DNA of 64,000 nucleotides from Streptomyces sp. CB03234 (GCF_001905885.1 NZ_LIYH01000005.1:434001-498000), one strand, 5' to 3'. Positions 21,266-29,673 are shown, numbered from the stretch's first letter. Program-made: numbers and translations. The notes: generated from the sequence alone by a model not told the origin.

Positions 21266-21598
21266 TCGCTGCTCGCGGAGCCGGACCACGTCGCCACGCG
21301 GGAGCTGGGCCGGGAGGCCGCGGTCAGCGCCGTGGACGACATCCGGCTCTGGACGCGCAGAGGGCGCGTCGCCGTTCCGGAGATCACCGACGACCCTCTC
21401 GGCGTGGCGCAGTCGGTGCGCGCCCGCCACCGCGCGCTCGACCTCGGCCTTGCCGACGCGGTGAACGTCGCCCTGGCCGCCGAGTACGACACCGACGTCG
21501 TTCTCACCCTCGACCGCCAGGACTTCCGTGCCGTGCGGCCGCTGGGCCGTCACAAGGCGTTCCGGGTTCTGCCGGAACCGGACGACCTGCCCCTGTGA
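21266..21598 (+). pseudogene. VapC-like PIN-domain toxin remnant
   Basis: About 110 codons match the C-terminal two thirds of a PIN-domain protein. REAAVSAVDDIRLW precedes RARHRALDLGLADAVNVALAAEYDTDVVLTLDRQDFRAVRPL, with the conserved acidic residues of the second and third PIN motifs. The N-terminal MxVxDxS strand with the first catalytic Asp is absent, and the upstream in-frame sequence looks unrelated. No antitoxin gene was found beside it, so this is most likely a decayed toxin gene. Confidence 0.7.
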
Positions 21599-21599
21599 A

Positions 21600-22781
21600 T
21601 CAGCGCGGCGCACGGCGGCGCACCAGCCACAGCGTGGCTGCCGCCAGGCACGCCGACCCGACGAAGGTGAGGGGCAGGAAGAGGTGCGGGCCGTCTCCGT
21701 GGGCCCCGTCCGGCAGGGTGGCGACGGAGACGGCGGCGGTCGGCGGGACCGAGCGCGCGGGCGCCGGGGCCGGCGGGGCCGCCGCGCTGACCGGGAGGGA
21801 AGCGCGCGGCGGGAGGAGGGAGCCCACCGGGCGGGCGTGGGGCGCCGCCGCGAAGCCCCAGTCGAGCAGGTCGCGGGCCTCCTCGTACACGGCGTAGGCG
21901 CCGCCCCGGCGGGGGTTCATCACCGAGACGACCAGGGTGCGCGGGCCCTTGCGGGCGGCGGCGATCAGGGTGTGGCCGGCGTTGGTGGTGTAGCCGTTCT
22001 TGATGCCGAGGATCCCCGGGTAGCGCCGTACGCCGTCGGCGCCGGTGAGCAGCCGGTTGGTGTTGCGGATGCTGTAGGACCAGCGGCCGGCCGGGAACTT
22101 GGCGTAGGCGGTGGCGGCGTAGCGGGCGAAGTCCGGGTTGCGCAGCCCCGCTCGGCCGAAGATCGCCAGGTCGTAGGCGGAGGAGACCTGGCCGGGCGCG
22201 TCGTACCCGTCGGGGGACACCACCCGGGTGTCGAGGGCGCCGAGCGACCGGGCGGTGGCCTGCATCTCGCGGGCGGTCTCCGCCCAGCCGCCGTTGAGGC
22301 CCGCGAGGACGCGGACGGCGTCGTTGCCGGAGCTGAGGAACACCCCGCGCCACAGGTCGGCGACCCGGTAGGTGACCTCTTCGCGTACGCCCACCAGGCT
22401 GCTGCCGTCCCCGATGCCCCGCAGCTCGTGCCTGCTGACCGTGTGCTGCCGCTCGGGTGATACGCCGGGCAGCGCGGCCAGTGCGAACAGGGCCTTGAGC
22501 GTGGAGGCGGGCGGCAGGCGCCGGTGGGCGTTGCGGGCGGCGAGGACCTCACCGGTGGCGGCGTCGGCGACCAGCCACGACCGGGCGGACAGCCGGGGCG
22601 GGGCCTTGACGCCGGGCGGGAGGCGCACCTGAGTGCCGGGGCGGTGCAGGACCGCCGGGTCGACGGGTACGGCGGCCGGTGGCGGCACGGGTTCGACGGG
22701 GCGCGGGCCGGTGGCGGGGTCGGCGGCCGGCATCGACGGGAGCAGCAGCAGGGCGGCGGCCACGAGGGAACTGACGATCAT
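21600..22781 (-). CDS. D-alanyl-D-alanine carboxypeptidase (PBP5/DacC-type)
   Basis: The 393-aa exported serine peptidase trims the terminal D-Ala of peptidoglycan stem peptides. Catalytic motifs are visible: S93-T-L-K96, S151-G-N, and K261-N-G where KTG is usual. An N-terminal hydrophobic signal (residues ~2-18) and a C-terminal transmembrane helix near LTFVGSACLAAATLWLVRRR suggest a membrane-anchored extracytoplasmic enzyme. The proline-rich stretch near residues 20-60 and the linker before the C-terminal helix are typical in Streptomyces. Confidence 0.92.
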   Translation of the reverse strand: MIVSSLVAAALLLLPSMPAADPATGPRPVEPVPPPAAVPVDPAVLHRPGTQVRLPPGVKAPPRLSARSWLVADAATGEVLAARNAHRRLPPASTLKALFALAALPGVSPERQHTVSRHELRGIGDGSSLVGVREEVTYRVADLWRGVFLSSGNDAVRVLAGLNGGWAETAREMQATARSLGALDTRVVSPDGYDAPGQVSSAYDLAIFGRAGLRNPDFARYAATAYAKFPAGRWSYSIRNTNRLLTGADGVRRYPGILGIKNGYTTNAGHTLIAAARKGPRTLVVSVMNPRRGGAYAVYEEARDLLDWGFAAAPHARPVGSLLPPRASLPVSAAAPPAPAPARSVPPTAAVSVATLPDGAHGDGPHLFLPLTFVGSACLAAATLWLVRRRAPR

Positions 22782-22902
22782 TCAGCCACGGTATGGACGG
22801 GCCGGAGCGGCCGCAGGGTGATGTGCGGCCGACCGGAGTATCGCGGGTTTCCCGGGGCACCTGAGAGGGGGTCCTCGTCCCCCATCCCTCTGGAGGAACG
22901 AC

Positions 22903-23304
22903 ATGAACGCGGTCCTGCGCGACAAGGTCTTCATGCGGCTTCTCTCGCCGGACGGCCACGAGCTTCCCGTCCTGGCCCACCTGGTCTACGACGCCCGTGA
23001 CCCGTACGCGGTCACGGTCGGCTTCACCCACGGCGGGTTCGTGTACGCCGAATGGCGCCTGGACCGCGACATGCTGCGGGACGGGATGGCGCAGCCGGTC
23101 GGCGAGGGTGACGTACGGATGTGGCCGGCGCTCAACGGCAGCCGCGAGGAGCTGCGTATCGAGCTGCTGAACACCGCCGTGTTCACGGTGTGGGTGCCGT
23201 CGCTGTGGCGCTTCCTGGCGCGGACCTACGAGGAGGTCCCGGCGGGGCAGGAGCGGCTGGAGGACCTGGACGCGTTCCTGGCGGAGCTGCTGGCCACCGG
23301 GTGA
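22903..23304 (+). CDS. SsgA family sporulation/cell-division regulator (SALP)
   Basis: The 133-aa protein matches SsgA-like proteins, which position cell-division and peptidoglycan events in sporulating aerial hyphae. The core YDARDPYAVTVGFTHGG, WRLDRDMLRDGM, and PVGEGDVRMWPALN are the family signature. The start ATG 22903 has a GGAGGAAC ribosome site. The paralog cannot be assigned from sequence inspection alone. Confidence 0.9.
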   Translation: MNAVLRDKVFMRLLSPDGHELPVLAHLVYDARDPYAVTVGFTHGGFVYAEWRLDRDMLRDGMAQPVGEGDVRMWPALNGSREELRIELLNTAVFTVWVPSLWRFLARTYEEVPAGQERLEDLDAFLAELLATG

Positions 23305-23318
23305 CACCGGGCGGGGGC

Positions 23319-23514
23319 CGGTTCACAGCCGCCGGGCTTGACAGCCGCTGGTTCACAGCCGCCGGGCTTGACAGCCGCCGGCTCACAGCCGCAGGGCTTC
23401 ACAGCCGCTGATTCACGGCCGCCGGTTCACGGCCGCCGGTTCACGGCCGCCGGTTCACGGCCGCCGGTTCACATCAGCCGGGCTTCACATCAGCCGCGCT
23501 TCACATCAGCCAGG
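23319..23514. repeat. 14-16-bp degenerate tandem repeat, about 13 units
   Basis: Units alternate between GGTTCACAGCCGCCG and GGCTTGACAGCCGCT. They then become several exact GTTCACGGCCGCCG copies, and end with TTCACATCAGCC units that overlap the stop codon of the PAP2-like gene. It fills the convergent gap between the SsgA-like gene and that gene. There are no unique spacers, so it is not a CRISPR array. Confidence 0.9.
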
Positions 23515-24091
23515 ACGCCGCCGCCGTCGCCGCGCCCAGCGACGCGCCCGCCACCGTCTGCGCCACCGTGTGGTACCCGAGCGCCACGCGTGACCAGCAC
23601 ACGGCGACGGTCATCGCGTACGCCGCCAGCCACCAGGGCGAGTGGACCACCGAGAGCAGGGCGACGACGGCCGAGGCGACGGCCGAGTCGACCGAGATCT
23701 TCCAGACGGTGTTGACCACCAGCAGCCCGACCGTCATCACCCACAGCGCGAGCATCGCCACGAGGATGCCCGTGGGGGCGTGCCCGAGGACCATGACCAC
23801 CGAGCCCGTACCGATGGAGCCGAGTATCACGAAGAAGATCGGCGCGCGTTTCGTGCGGTCGACGACGTGCCGGTCGCCCCACGTGCCGCGCCCCCGCTCC
23901 CACTCGATGTACCCGGCGGGGATCAGCCCCGCGCACAGCGCGCCGAGGAGGCCCCACGGCAGGCCGCTCCAGTGACCGGCCGCCGCCCACCCGATGGCGA
24001 GCATGCCGACGAGCAGGACGTTGCGGGGCTGGAGGACGTCGGTGACGGTACGGGCGGTGTCGGTACGGGCGGTGGTGTCCGTGCTGGTCAT
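23501..24091 (-). CDS. PAP2-superfamily-like membrane protein with altered active site
   Basis: The 196-aa protein has about five transmembrane segments and the layout of PAP2 lipid phosphatases. Motif 1 appears as DRTKRAP, motif 2 as KISVDSA where PSGH is usual, and motif 3 as SRVALGYHTVAQTVAGA, with Gln where Asp is usual. The second-motif His is thus replaced, although related acidic variants of PAP2 proteins exist. It could be a phosphatase variant or a non-catalytic lipid-binding protein. Its ATG overlaps the stop of the upstream DUF6545 gene (ATGA), so it is the last gene of the XRE/ImmA cassette. Confidence 0.75.
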   Translation of the reverse strand: MTSTDTTARTDTARTVTDVLQPRNVLLVGMLAIGWAAAGHWSGLPWGLLGALCAGLIPAGYIEWERGRGTWGDRHVVDRTKRAPIFFVILGSIGTGSVVMVLGHAPTGILVAMLALWVMTVGLLVVNTVWKISVDSAVASAVVALLSVVHSPWWLAAYAMTVAVCWSRVALGYHTVAQTVAGASLGAATAAASWLM

Positions 24092-25314
24092 GCGCTGTGC
24101 TCCAGGGGCGCGAGAAGGGCACGCGCCCGGTCGTCGTCGGCTCTGCGGTACGCGGCCGCGACCCGCACCAGCCACGCCACCTCGTCGTCCTGGTCGGTGG
24201 CGTGCCTGGCCTCGACGGCGGCGGCCTTCCCGGCGGGCGCGCCGCCCGCCTTGGCGGCGAGGGCGGCCTTGATCCAGTACGCGTCGGCGAGCGGGCCGGG
24301 GCCGCCGGCGGCGTGCGCGGCCGCGCCGACCAGGCCGTCGGGCACGTAGTGCCGCAGCTTCTCGACCGCGTCGGCGATGTCGGCGGCCCACCGGTCGACG
24401 CGCAGGTCGGCGGGGGTGTCGAACCGGGTCAGCTCCCGCACCAGCGGGGCCGGCGGCTCGAAGGGCTGGTCGGGGAAGGCGGTCATCAGCTCCCGCCACA
24501 GCGGGTGCAGCCGCGCCTGCGCCCGCCACAGCTTCACGCGCCGCCAGCCCTTGCTGAACGCGGGGAGGGAAGCGCCCACCGCGAAGAGCGCGAACAGCAG
24601 GATCTGGGCCAGCTCGGTGACCTTGTCGAAGGTCTGCGCGAAGCCGTGGCCGGGCTGGTGGACGACGCTGATCCACATGAACAGCGTGCGGCTGACGGTG
24701 TAGCCCACGCCGATGAACATGGCGGCGGTCATCATGCCGAGCCCGGCCCTGAGGTGCCGCAGCCGCGCGTTGCCCGTCGCGAGCGCCCATTGGTAGGCGC
24801 AGACGGCGGACGCGGCGCCCAAGTACAGGTAGAACACGCTCATGTAGAGCGTGGCGCCCCACTGCCCGGCGTGGTCGGAGACGAACCGGTCGGAGGGGAC
24901 GGACCGGTCGACGACCGTGAAGAACAGCACGGTCAGCAGGATCAGTGTCGCGACGGACGCCTTCGCCGCCACGTGCTGGACGACGCGTGCGAACCGCACG
25001 TGCCGGGGGACGCCGCCGCCCTCCGGGTAGTGGCCGTAGATGGCGACGATGTAGCTGAGGATGGCGAGGATCGCGATGGTCGCCGTGTAGTGCTTGATGA
25101 GGACGGCGAGGTCCACGACGGGGCTGTTGTTGAGCCCGGTGCGTACGGCCTCGGTCTTGGTCCACAGCGCGGCGGCGAACCCCGCGTAACAGCCCCACAG
25201 CGCCCGTCGCCGCCGGTCCTCTTCGTCGCCCCACAGGGCGGCCGGCATGCGCCACAGGGCGACGGCGGTCATCAGGCCGGCTATGAGGTAGCCGGCGAGG
25301 TCGAGGGCGGTCAC
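24088..25314 (-). CDS. MAB_1171c-type seven-helix membrane protein (DUF6545)
   Basis: The 408-aa protein starts at a GTG overlapping the stop of the ImmA-like gene (GTGA). Residues ~1-235 hold about seven transmembrane helices (the first is LDLAGYLIAGLMTAVALWRMP). The cytoplasmic C-terminal ~170 residues contain LHPLWRELMTAFPDQPFEPP, RVDRWAADIADAVEKLRHYVP and an Ala-rich tail, the pattern of the DUF6545 domain of MAB_1171c-like putative transporters. The function is unknown. It always seems to belong with small cytoplasmic partners, here an XRE regulator and a metallopeptidase-like protein. Confidence 0.85.
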   Translation of the reverse strand: MTALDLAGYLIAGLMTAVALWRMPAALWGDEEDRRRRALWGCYAGFAAALWTKTEAVRTGLNNSPVVDLAVLIKHYTATIAILAILSYIVAIYGHYPEGGGVPRHVRFARVVQHVAAKASVATLILLTVLFFTVVDRSVPSDRFVSDHAGQWGATLYMSVFYLYLGAASAVCAYQWALATGNARLRHLRAGLGMMTAAMFIGVGYTVSRTLFMWISVVHQPGHGFAQTFDKVTELAQILLFALFAVGASLPAFSKGWRRVKLWRAQARLHPLWRELMTAFPDQPFEPPAPLVRELTRFDTPADLRVDRWAADIADAVEKLRHYVPDGLVGAAAHAAGGPGPLADAYWIKAALAAKAGGAPAGKAAAVEARHATDQDDEVAWLVRVAAAYRRADDDRARALLAPLEHSA

Positions 25315-25871
25315 GCGGAATCCTTGGGGGTACGTCGGAAGAGGCGGCGCCGCCGGTGGGCGACGGGCCGGGACAGCGAGTTGGCGAGCCGTCCCACCAT
25401 GTCGTCGCTGGTCACGTCGCGCGCCATCCGGGGTATGAGCGAGGCGCCGAACTCGGCGACCCGCTCGTCGTGCGTGTCGTACTGCGCACGGGCCTGGACG
25501 GTGGCGCCCGAGTCCAGGACCCGGGAGATCAGCGAGGTGTCGAACACGGGGAGGAGGCGGCGCAGTTGGCCGGCGTCGAGGGAGGTGCCGTGGTCGAACC
25601 ACTCGTGGCACAGCTCGTGCAGGATGACGTGCTGCGTCTGGTACGCGGTCGGACGCTTGCGGTACAGGACGATGCTGGTCGTGCCGGAGCTGAGGCGCAG
25701 CCCGCAGGCGGCGTTGACGCGCGCCAGGTGGTCGGGCAGTTCGCGCAGGACGATGGTGCGGCCCCGGGCGACCTCCATGTTGGCCACGAGCCCTTCGATG
25801 GTGAAGGGGGCCGGGATGGGAAGGTCGGCGAGTCCGGCTTCGCACTCTTTCCGCAGCTCGCGCATGGACAT
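25311..25871 (-). CDS. ImmA/IrrE-like zinc metallopeptidase family protein
   Basis: The 186-aa protein contains VILHELCHEWFDHG, an HExxH motif near residues 84-88 typical of ImmA/IrrE-type proteases that cleave XRE repressors. Nearby Glu and Asp in the following helix (YDTHDERVAEFGASLIPRM) could give the third metal ligand. It lies 33 bp downstream of an XRE-like gene, the usual protease-repressor pairing, and is translationally coupled to the DUF6545 membrane gene. I infer that it relieves repression by the XRE protein on an unknown signal. Confidence 0.85.
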   Translation of the reverse strand: MSMRELRKECEAGLADLPIPAPFTIEGLVANMEVARGRTIVLRELPDHLARVNAACGLRLSSGTTSIVLYRKRPTAYQTQHVILHELCHEWFDHGTSLDAGQLRRLLPVFDTSLISRVLDSGATVQARAQYDTHDERVAEFGASLIPRMARDVTSDDMVGRLANSLSRPVAHRRRRLFRRTPKDSA

Positions 25872-25904
25872 GAACGCCTCTTGCCCTCGTGATGATCCGC
25901 GAGT

Positions 25905-26378
25905 TTACCGGCCGTCCGGTCGCTGCTCGTCGGAGTCCTTCTGCTTGGTCTCCTCCAGCAGGGAGAGGGCGAACTCCAGCAGCTCCGCCGGGATCCCGTC
26001 CTCGTCGTTGCCGCGTGCGGCGACCGCGCTGATGTCCCCGGTGCGCCGTTTCGCGAGGAATTGCAGGCCGGCGACGACATCGCCGACGACTTCCGATTCG
26101 TCCTTGAAGAAGCGCCAGTCGACGCCGAAGCCGAGGCCCAGCGCCTTGAGGATGTCCTCGGAGGGGTGGGTGACCTTGCCGGCCAGGATGTTGGAGAAAT
26201 AGCTGTGGGAGAGGGAGCCGCCGCGCTGTTTGACCAGGTCGGCGAAGACCCGTCCGGAGATCTTCTGGCCCGGGAAGGTCTTCTCGACCATGTACTCGAC
26301 CTTCTGCCGCAACGTCCGCAGTTCGGGCGGGCGCTGTTCGCCGTTGCGCTGTTCGCCGTTGTCCATCCGGGTCCCCAC
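25905..26378 (-). CDS. XRE-like helix-turn-helix regulator
   Basis: The 157-aa protein has a divergent lambda-repressor-type HTH, with VFADLVKQRGGSLSHSYFSNILAGKVTHPSEDILKALGLGFGVD (~residues 45-90), followed by a C-terminal region rich in Glu, Asp and Leu. Similar proteins are the DNA-binding partners of ImmA/IrrE-like proteases. The N-terminal DNGEQRNGEQR is a short duplication. It heads the four-gene cassette. Its upstream region is AT-rich relative to the window and contains a CTTGCGCAAG palindrome and TGGAG-N7-CTCCA, possible autoregulatory operators. Confidence 0.8.
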   Translation of the reverse strand: MGTRMDNGEQRNGEQRPPELRTLRQKVEYMVEKTFPGQKISGRVFADLVKQRGGSLSHSYFSNILAGKVTHPSEDILKALGLGFGVDWRFFKDESEVVGDVVAGLQFLAKRRTGDISAVAARGNDEDGIPAELLEFALSLLEETKQKDSDEQRPDGR

Positions 26379-26823
26379 GTCGCGCGATGTTCGAGTTCGG
26401 TCAACGGGCTCGTACTGTAATCGACACAGAACGTTGGCGTCTTTGCATCAGCGACAAAGTGGAGCATCCCACTCCAGCATCAGAAGCAGACTTGCGCAAG
26501 CACTCTACGTCACTGTTAACTCGAAAAAACACGGGCAGGGGGCCACGAGGGGAGTCCCTTGCCCGTGTATGCCGGCGTATGCCTGATGCGATGTGCCCGG
26601 ACTGGGGCCGGGGCCGGGGCCCGGACAGGGATGTAGCCCATCGCGACGGGGGATGCACGATGGGCTACGTTCGCATTATGACACCTCGTCAAGGGTGTCG
26701 GGTCGACCTTCGGTCGAGTTTCCGTCCGCGCCTCTCCCGGTTTCGGCGAGCGTACCGGGGTATCGCTCGCTAGCGTGACAAATCGGACCACGTATCGAGT
26801 GTGAGCGGTAAAGGGACGGAACC
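26379..26823. other. AT-rich, hairpin-rich intergenic region
   Basis: This 445-bp gap separates the XRE cassette (minus) from a VOC gene (plus). The part 26400-26530 is far less GC-rich than its surroundings. Palindromes include CTTGCGCAAG and TGGAG-N7-CTCCA, followed by a minus-strand terminator (26524-26568). There are then four successive perfect hairpins: GTAGCCCATC/GATGGGCTAC (26633-26668), GACACC/GGTGTC (26680-26699), TCGACC/GGTCGA (26703-26717), and GCGAGCG/CGCTCGC (26746-26770). Reading frames here look random. It may encode a structured RNA or be a leader/operator region. Confidence 0.7.
26524..26568 (-). terminator. Rho-independent terminator reading on the minus strand
   Basis: The hairpin arms are ACACGGGCA (26529-26537) and TGCCCGTGT (26560-26568), extended by a mismatched GGG/CCT. 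On the minus strand the stem is followed by a run of six T (26524-26529). It lies ~150 bp upstream of the XRE start in the same direction, so it would end a transcript that starts between it and the VOC gene. Confidence 0.75.
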
Positions 26824-27624
26824 ATGGCGGTACAACCCGAAGGCGCGCCGTGCTGGGCGGACGCGATGTTCACGGACGTCGAGGGCGCGAAGAGCTTCTA
26901 CGGCGACGTACTGGGCTGGACGTTCGGCGAGGCGTCGTCGGAGTTCGGCGACTACACGGAGGCGTACGCGGACGGCAAGGCCGTGGCGGCCGTCGTGCCG
27001 CCGATGCCCGGCGCGGAGGAGCAGTCGGCCTGGTGCCTGTACTTCGCCTCGCCGGACGCGGAGGCCACCGCGCGGAAGATCCGCGACAACGGTGGCGAGG
27101 TGATGACGGGCCCCATGCGGGTCGGCGACTTCGGGTCCATGGTGCTGGCCCGCGACCCGGGTGGTGTCGTCTTCGGGGTGTGGCAGGCGGGCACCCATGA
27201 GGGGTTCCAGGCGCGTGGCGCGACCGGCGCGTACTGCTGGTCCGAGGTCTTCACCCGCGATCCGGCGGCGTCCGACGCCTTCTTCCCCGCCGTCTTCCCG
27301 TACCGCGCCAAGACGATGGAGACCCCCGACCACATGGACTTCAGGGTCTTCCACGTGGGCGACGACCCCGTACTGGGCCGGATGGCGATGACGGACGAGT
27401 TCCTGCCGGAGGTCCCGCCGTACATCAACGTGTACTTCGGCGTCGACGACTGCGACGCGGCGGTGGCGAAGACCACCGAGCGCGGCGGGGCCGTGCTGTG
27501 GGGGCCGATGGACACCCCGTTCGGCCGGTTCGCGACGCTGAGGGACCCGCAGGGCGCGTCGTTCTCCGTCATCGACATGAGCACGGCCCAGGGGGACATG
27601 CCCACGATGACCGACGTGCCGTAG
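26824..27624 (+). CDS. Two-domain VOC family protein
   Basis: The 266-aa protein contains two glyoxalase-like modules. The first (~1-125) has PCWADAMFTDVEGAKSFYGDVLGW; the second (~135-260) has YCWSEVFTRDPAASDAFFPAVFPY and INVYFGVDDCDAAVAK. This is the common actinobacterial tandem VOC arrangement, sometimes annotated as hydroxylase-like. The substrate is unknown. The start ATG follows AAGGGAC. Confidence 0.9.
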   Translation: MAVQPEGAPCWADAMFTDVEGAKSFYGDVLGWTFGEASSEFGDYTEAYADGKAVAAVVPPMPGAEEQSAWCLYFASPDAEATARKIRDNGGEVMTGPMRVGDFGSMVLARDPGGVVFGVWQAGTHEGFQARGATGAYCWSEVFTRDPAASDAFFPAVFPYRAKTMETPDHMDFRVFHVGDDPVLGRMAMTDEFLPEVPPYINVYFGVDDCDAAVAKTTERGGAVLWGPMDTPFGRFATLRDPQGASFSVIDMSTAQGDMPTMTDVP

Positions 27625-27650
27625 GGCCGCTCCAGGCCGCGCCGGGCCGC

Positions 27651-28937
27651 TCAGTGCCCGTCGTGCGCGCCCAGGGTGCTCGGCGTCACCGCGATCTCCA
27701 CCTGGGGCGTGTCCGGCGAGGTCGTGTCGGGCGAGAACAGCGCCATGCCGACCAGTACGGCGGCGAAGAAGGCCACGGACCCGGCGATCAGGCTCGCCAC
27801 CCGGGGCCGCCGCCTGACGAATTGCCGGGCGGCGCCCGTGCCGGTCTGCGCGGGCAGGGCGCGGCGGCCCCGGCCGCCCTGGCGGGGGGTGCTGGGCAGC
27901 ATGTACGTGGTCGCGGTGCCGCTCTCCGGCGACCCGTGCGCGGGCGCCGGGGCCGGGGCCGGGGTCGGCAGCGGGCCGCCGGGACGGGCGGGCGGCGCCG
28001 CCATGGGCGCGGCGTGCCCGGGGCCCTGCGCGTGTACGCCCGGCGCGTGCCGGGGTCCCGACGCGGGGGCGGGCCCGGCGGCCGGCGCCGGGTTCGGGTC
28101 CGGGAGTGACTGCGCCCGCCCCTGCCAGGCGCCGGAGGCGAACCAGTCGGCGACCTCCTGGGCGGTGGGCCGCTCCTCCGGCTGCTTGGCGAGCATCCCG
28201 AGCAGGTAGTTCTCGAACGCGGGCGGCACGTCCACCCCGAGCCGCAGCGGCGGCACCGGCGCGGCGTCGATGTGCTGGTACAGGATCGCCGTCGCGGTGT
28301 CGGCGTGGAACGGCGGGCGTCCCGTCAGCAGTTGGTACAGCACGCACCCGAGCGAGTACACGTCGGACGCCGGACCGGCCGGCTGCCCCAGCGCCCGCTC
28401 GGGCGCCAGGTAGAGGCTGGTGCCGACGATCTGCCCGGCCGTGGTGAGCGCGGCGGCCGGATCGTCGACGAACCGGGCGATCCCGAAGTCCCCGAGCTTG
28501 ACCGTCCCGTCCGCGTCCGACATCAGGTTCCCGGGCTTGATGTCCCGGTGCACGATGCCCTGCCGGTGCGCCGACGCCAGCCCCGCCGCCGTCTGCGCGG
28601 CGACCGCCGCCACGCGCGGCGCCCGCAGCGACCCGTCGACCGCCAGCTCCTGCGCCAGGCTTCGGCCCTCCACCAGCTCCATGACCAGGTAGAAACGGCC
28701 CTCCCACGCCCCGAAGTCGAACACCGCCACCACATGCGGGTGGCTCAGCCGGGCCGCCGTCTGCCCCTCCAGCCGGAAACGCGCCGCCGTCTCCGCGTCC
28801 GAATCGTCCCCGAGCAGCAGCTTCATGGCCACCGGCCGGCCCAGCACCTCGTCCGTGGCACGCCACACCTCGCCCATCGCGCCGCGGCCGATGGGCGACT
28901 CCAACCGGTACCGATCCGCCACCAGCACCCTGTGCAC
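27651..28937 (-). CDS. Membrane-anchored serine/threonine protein kinase
   Basis: The ~428-aa protein has an N-terminal Hanks-type kinase (residues ~8-270). The glycine loop is IGRGAMGEVW with the ATP Lys at about residue 39, the catalytic loop is HRDIKPGN, DFG is in KLGDFGIARF, and APER follows. A Pro/Ala-rich linker (~290-380) leads to one transmembrane helix (ASLIAGSVAFFAAVLVGMALF) and a short extracellular tail of about 35 residues. GTG 28937 fits the usual start shortly before VLVADRYRLE; no strong ribosome site is visible. No PASTA domain is present. The target is unknown. Confidence 0.92.
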   Translation of the reverse strand: MHRVLVADRYRLESPIGRGAMGEVWRATDEVLGRPVAMKLLLGDDSDAETAARFRLEGQTAARLSHPHVVAVFDFGAWEGRFYLVMELVEGRSLAQELAVDGSLRAPRVAAVAAQTAAGLASAHRQGIVHRDIKPGNLMSDADGTVKLGDFGIARFVDDPAAALTTAGQIVGTSLYLAPERALGQPAGPASDVYSLGCVLYQLLTGRPPFHADTATAILYQHIDAAPVPPLRLGVDVPPAFENYLLGMLAKQPEERPTAQEVADWFASGAWQGRAQSLPDPNPAPAAGPAPASGPRHAPGVHAQGPGHAAPMAAPPARPGGPLPTPAPAPAPAHGSPESGTATTYMLPSTPRQGGRGRRALPAQTGTGAARQFVRRRPRVASLIAGSVAFFAAVLVGMALFSPDTTSPDTPQVEIAVTPSTLGAHDGH

Positions 28938-29108
28938 CTGCCTGATTCCGATCGATCCGCCACCCCAGCCGACGCCGGCGGAACAACTGCGCCGTACGGG
29001 CGAGGTGATGGGAGAGTCCGCGACGGGCTCAGGGTACCTACCGCGCGCCGTGCGCACTGCGCCACCATCGACGTACGCCACGCCACCCTCACCGAGCGGA
29101 GACCGCAC

Positions 29109-29645
29109 GTGCCCCACCAGCGCCGGCCGAAGTCCTTCCTGTACGTCGTCGTCTGCGCGGCCGGAGTCGCCGGCGACGTCGGCAAGCTCATCACGGCCGC
29201 GCAGGAGCGGCAGTGGGACGTCGGTGTCGTCGCCACCCCCCTCGCCCTCGGCTTCATCGACGCCCCCGCCATCGAGGCGCAGACCGGGTACCCGATCCGG
29301 TCCGCCTGGCGCCGCCCCGGTGATCCGCGCCCGCTGCCCGACCCGGACGCCATCGCGGTCGCGCCCGCCACCTTCAACACCCTCAACAAGTGGGCCGCCG
29401 GGATGTCCGACACCCTCGCGCTGGGCATCCTCTGCGAGGCGTACGGAGCCGGCGTCCCCACCGCCGCCCTCCCGTGCCTCAGCACCGCCCAGGCCGCCCA
29501 CCCCGCCTACCGGCGCAGCCTGGACGCGCTGCGCGAGATGGGCGTCCGTATCGGCACCCAGGACCCCGGCCGCACCACGGCCGACGGCTTCCGCTGGGAG
29601 GAGGCCCTGGAGCTGCTGAACATCGGTGCTGACAACGGCCGTTGA
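29109..29645 (+). CDS. Flavoprotein (phosphopantothenoylcysteine decarboxylase-like)
   Basis: The 178-aa protein has the flavoprotein/HFCD fold: LYVVVCAAGVAGDVGKLITAAQ at the N-terminus, VAPATFNTLNKWAAGMSDTLALGILCEA as the FMN-binding/active region, and a C-terminal EALELLN. The family decarboxylates a cysteinyl or peptidyl-Cys substrate or acts as a flavin sensor. It lies just upstream of the caspase-like gene, but separate ribosome sites leave it open whether the two are functionally linked. Confidence 0.85.
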   Translation: MPHQRRPKSFLYVVVCAAGVAGDVGKLITAAQERQWDVGVVATPLALGFIDAPAIEAQTGYPIRSAWRRPGDPRPLPDPDAIAVAPATFNTLNKWAAGMSDTLALGILCEAYGAGVPTAALPCLSTAQAAHPAYRRSLDALREMGVRIGTQDPGRTTADGFRWEEALELLNIGADNGR

Positions 29646-29673
29646 GGTCTACCCTGGAGCAGGGGAGGTACGG

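Noticed and set aside
23319-23514. Possible CRISPR array
   Set aside because: Units of 14-16 bp are contiguous with no spacers and no cas genes nearby.
26387-26773. 128-codon plus frame in the AT-rich gap upstream of the VOC gene
   Set aside because: No ribosome site and no recognisable motif; it crosses every hairpin and the terminator of the minus-strand candidate RNA.
29109-29645. Flavoprotein as a part of the RiPP pathway (oxidative decarboxylase of a C-terminal Cys)
   Set aside because: The candidate precursor has no Cys, so a peptidyl-Cys decarboxylase role is unlikely. Its position next to the caspase gene may be incidental.
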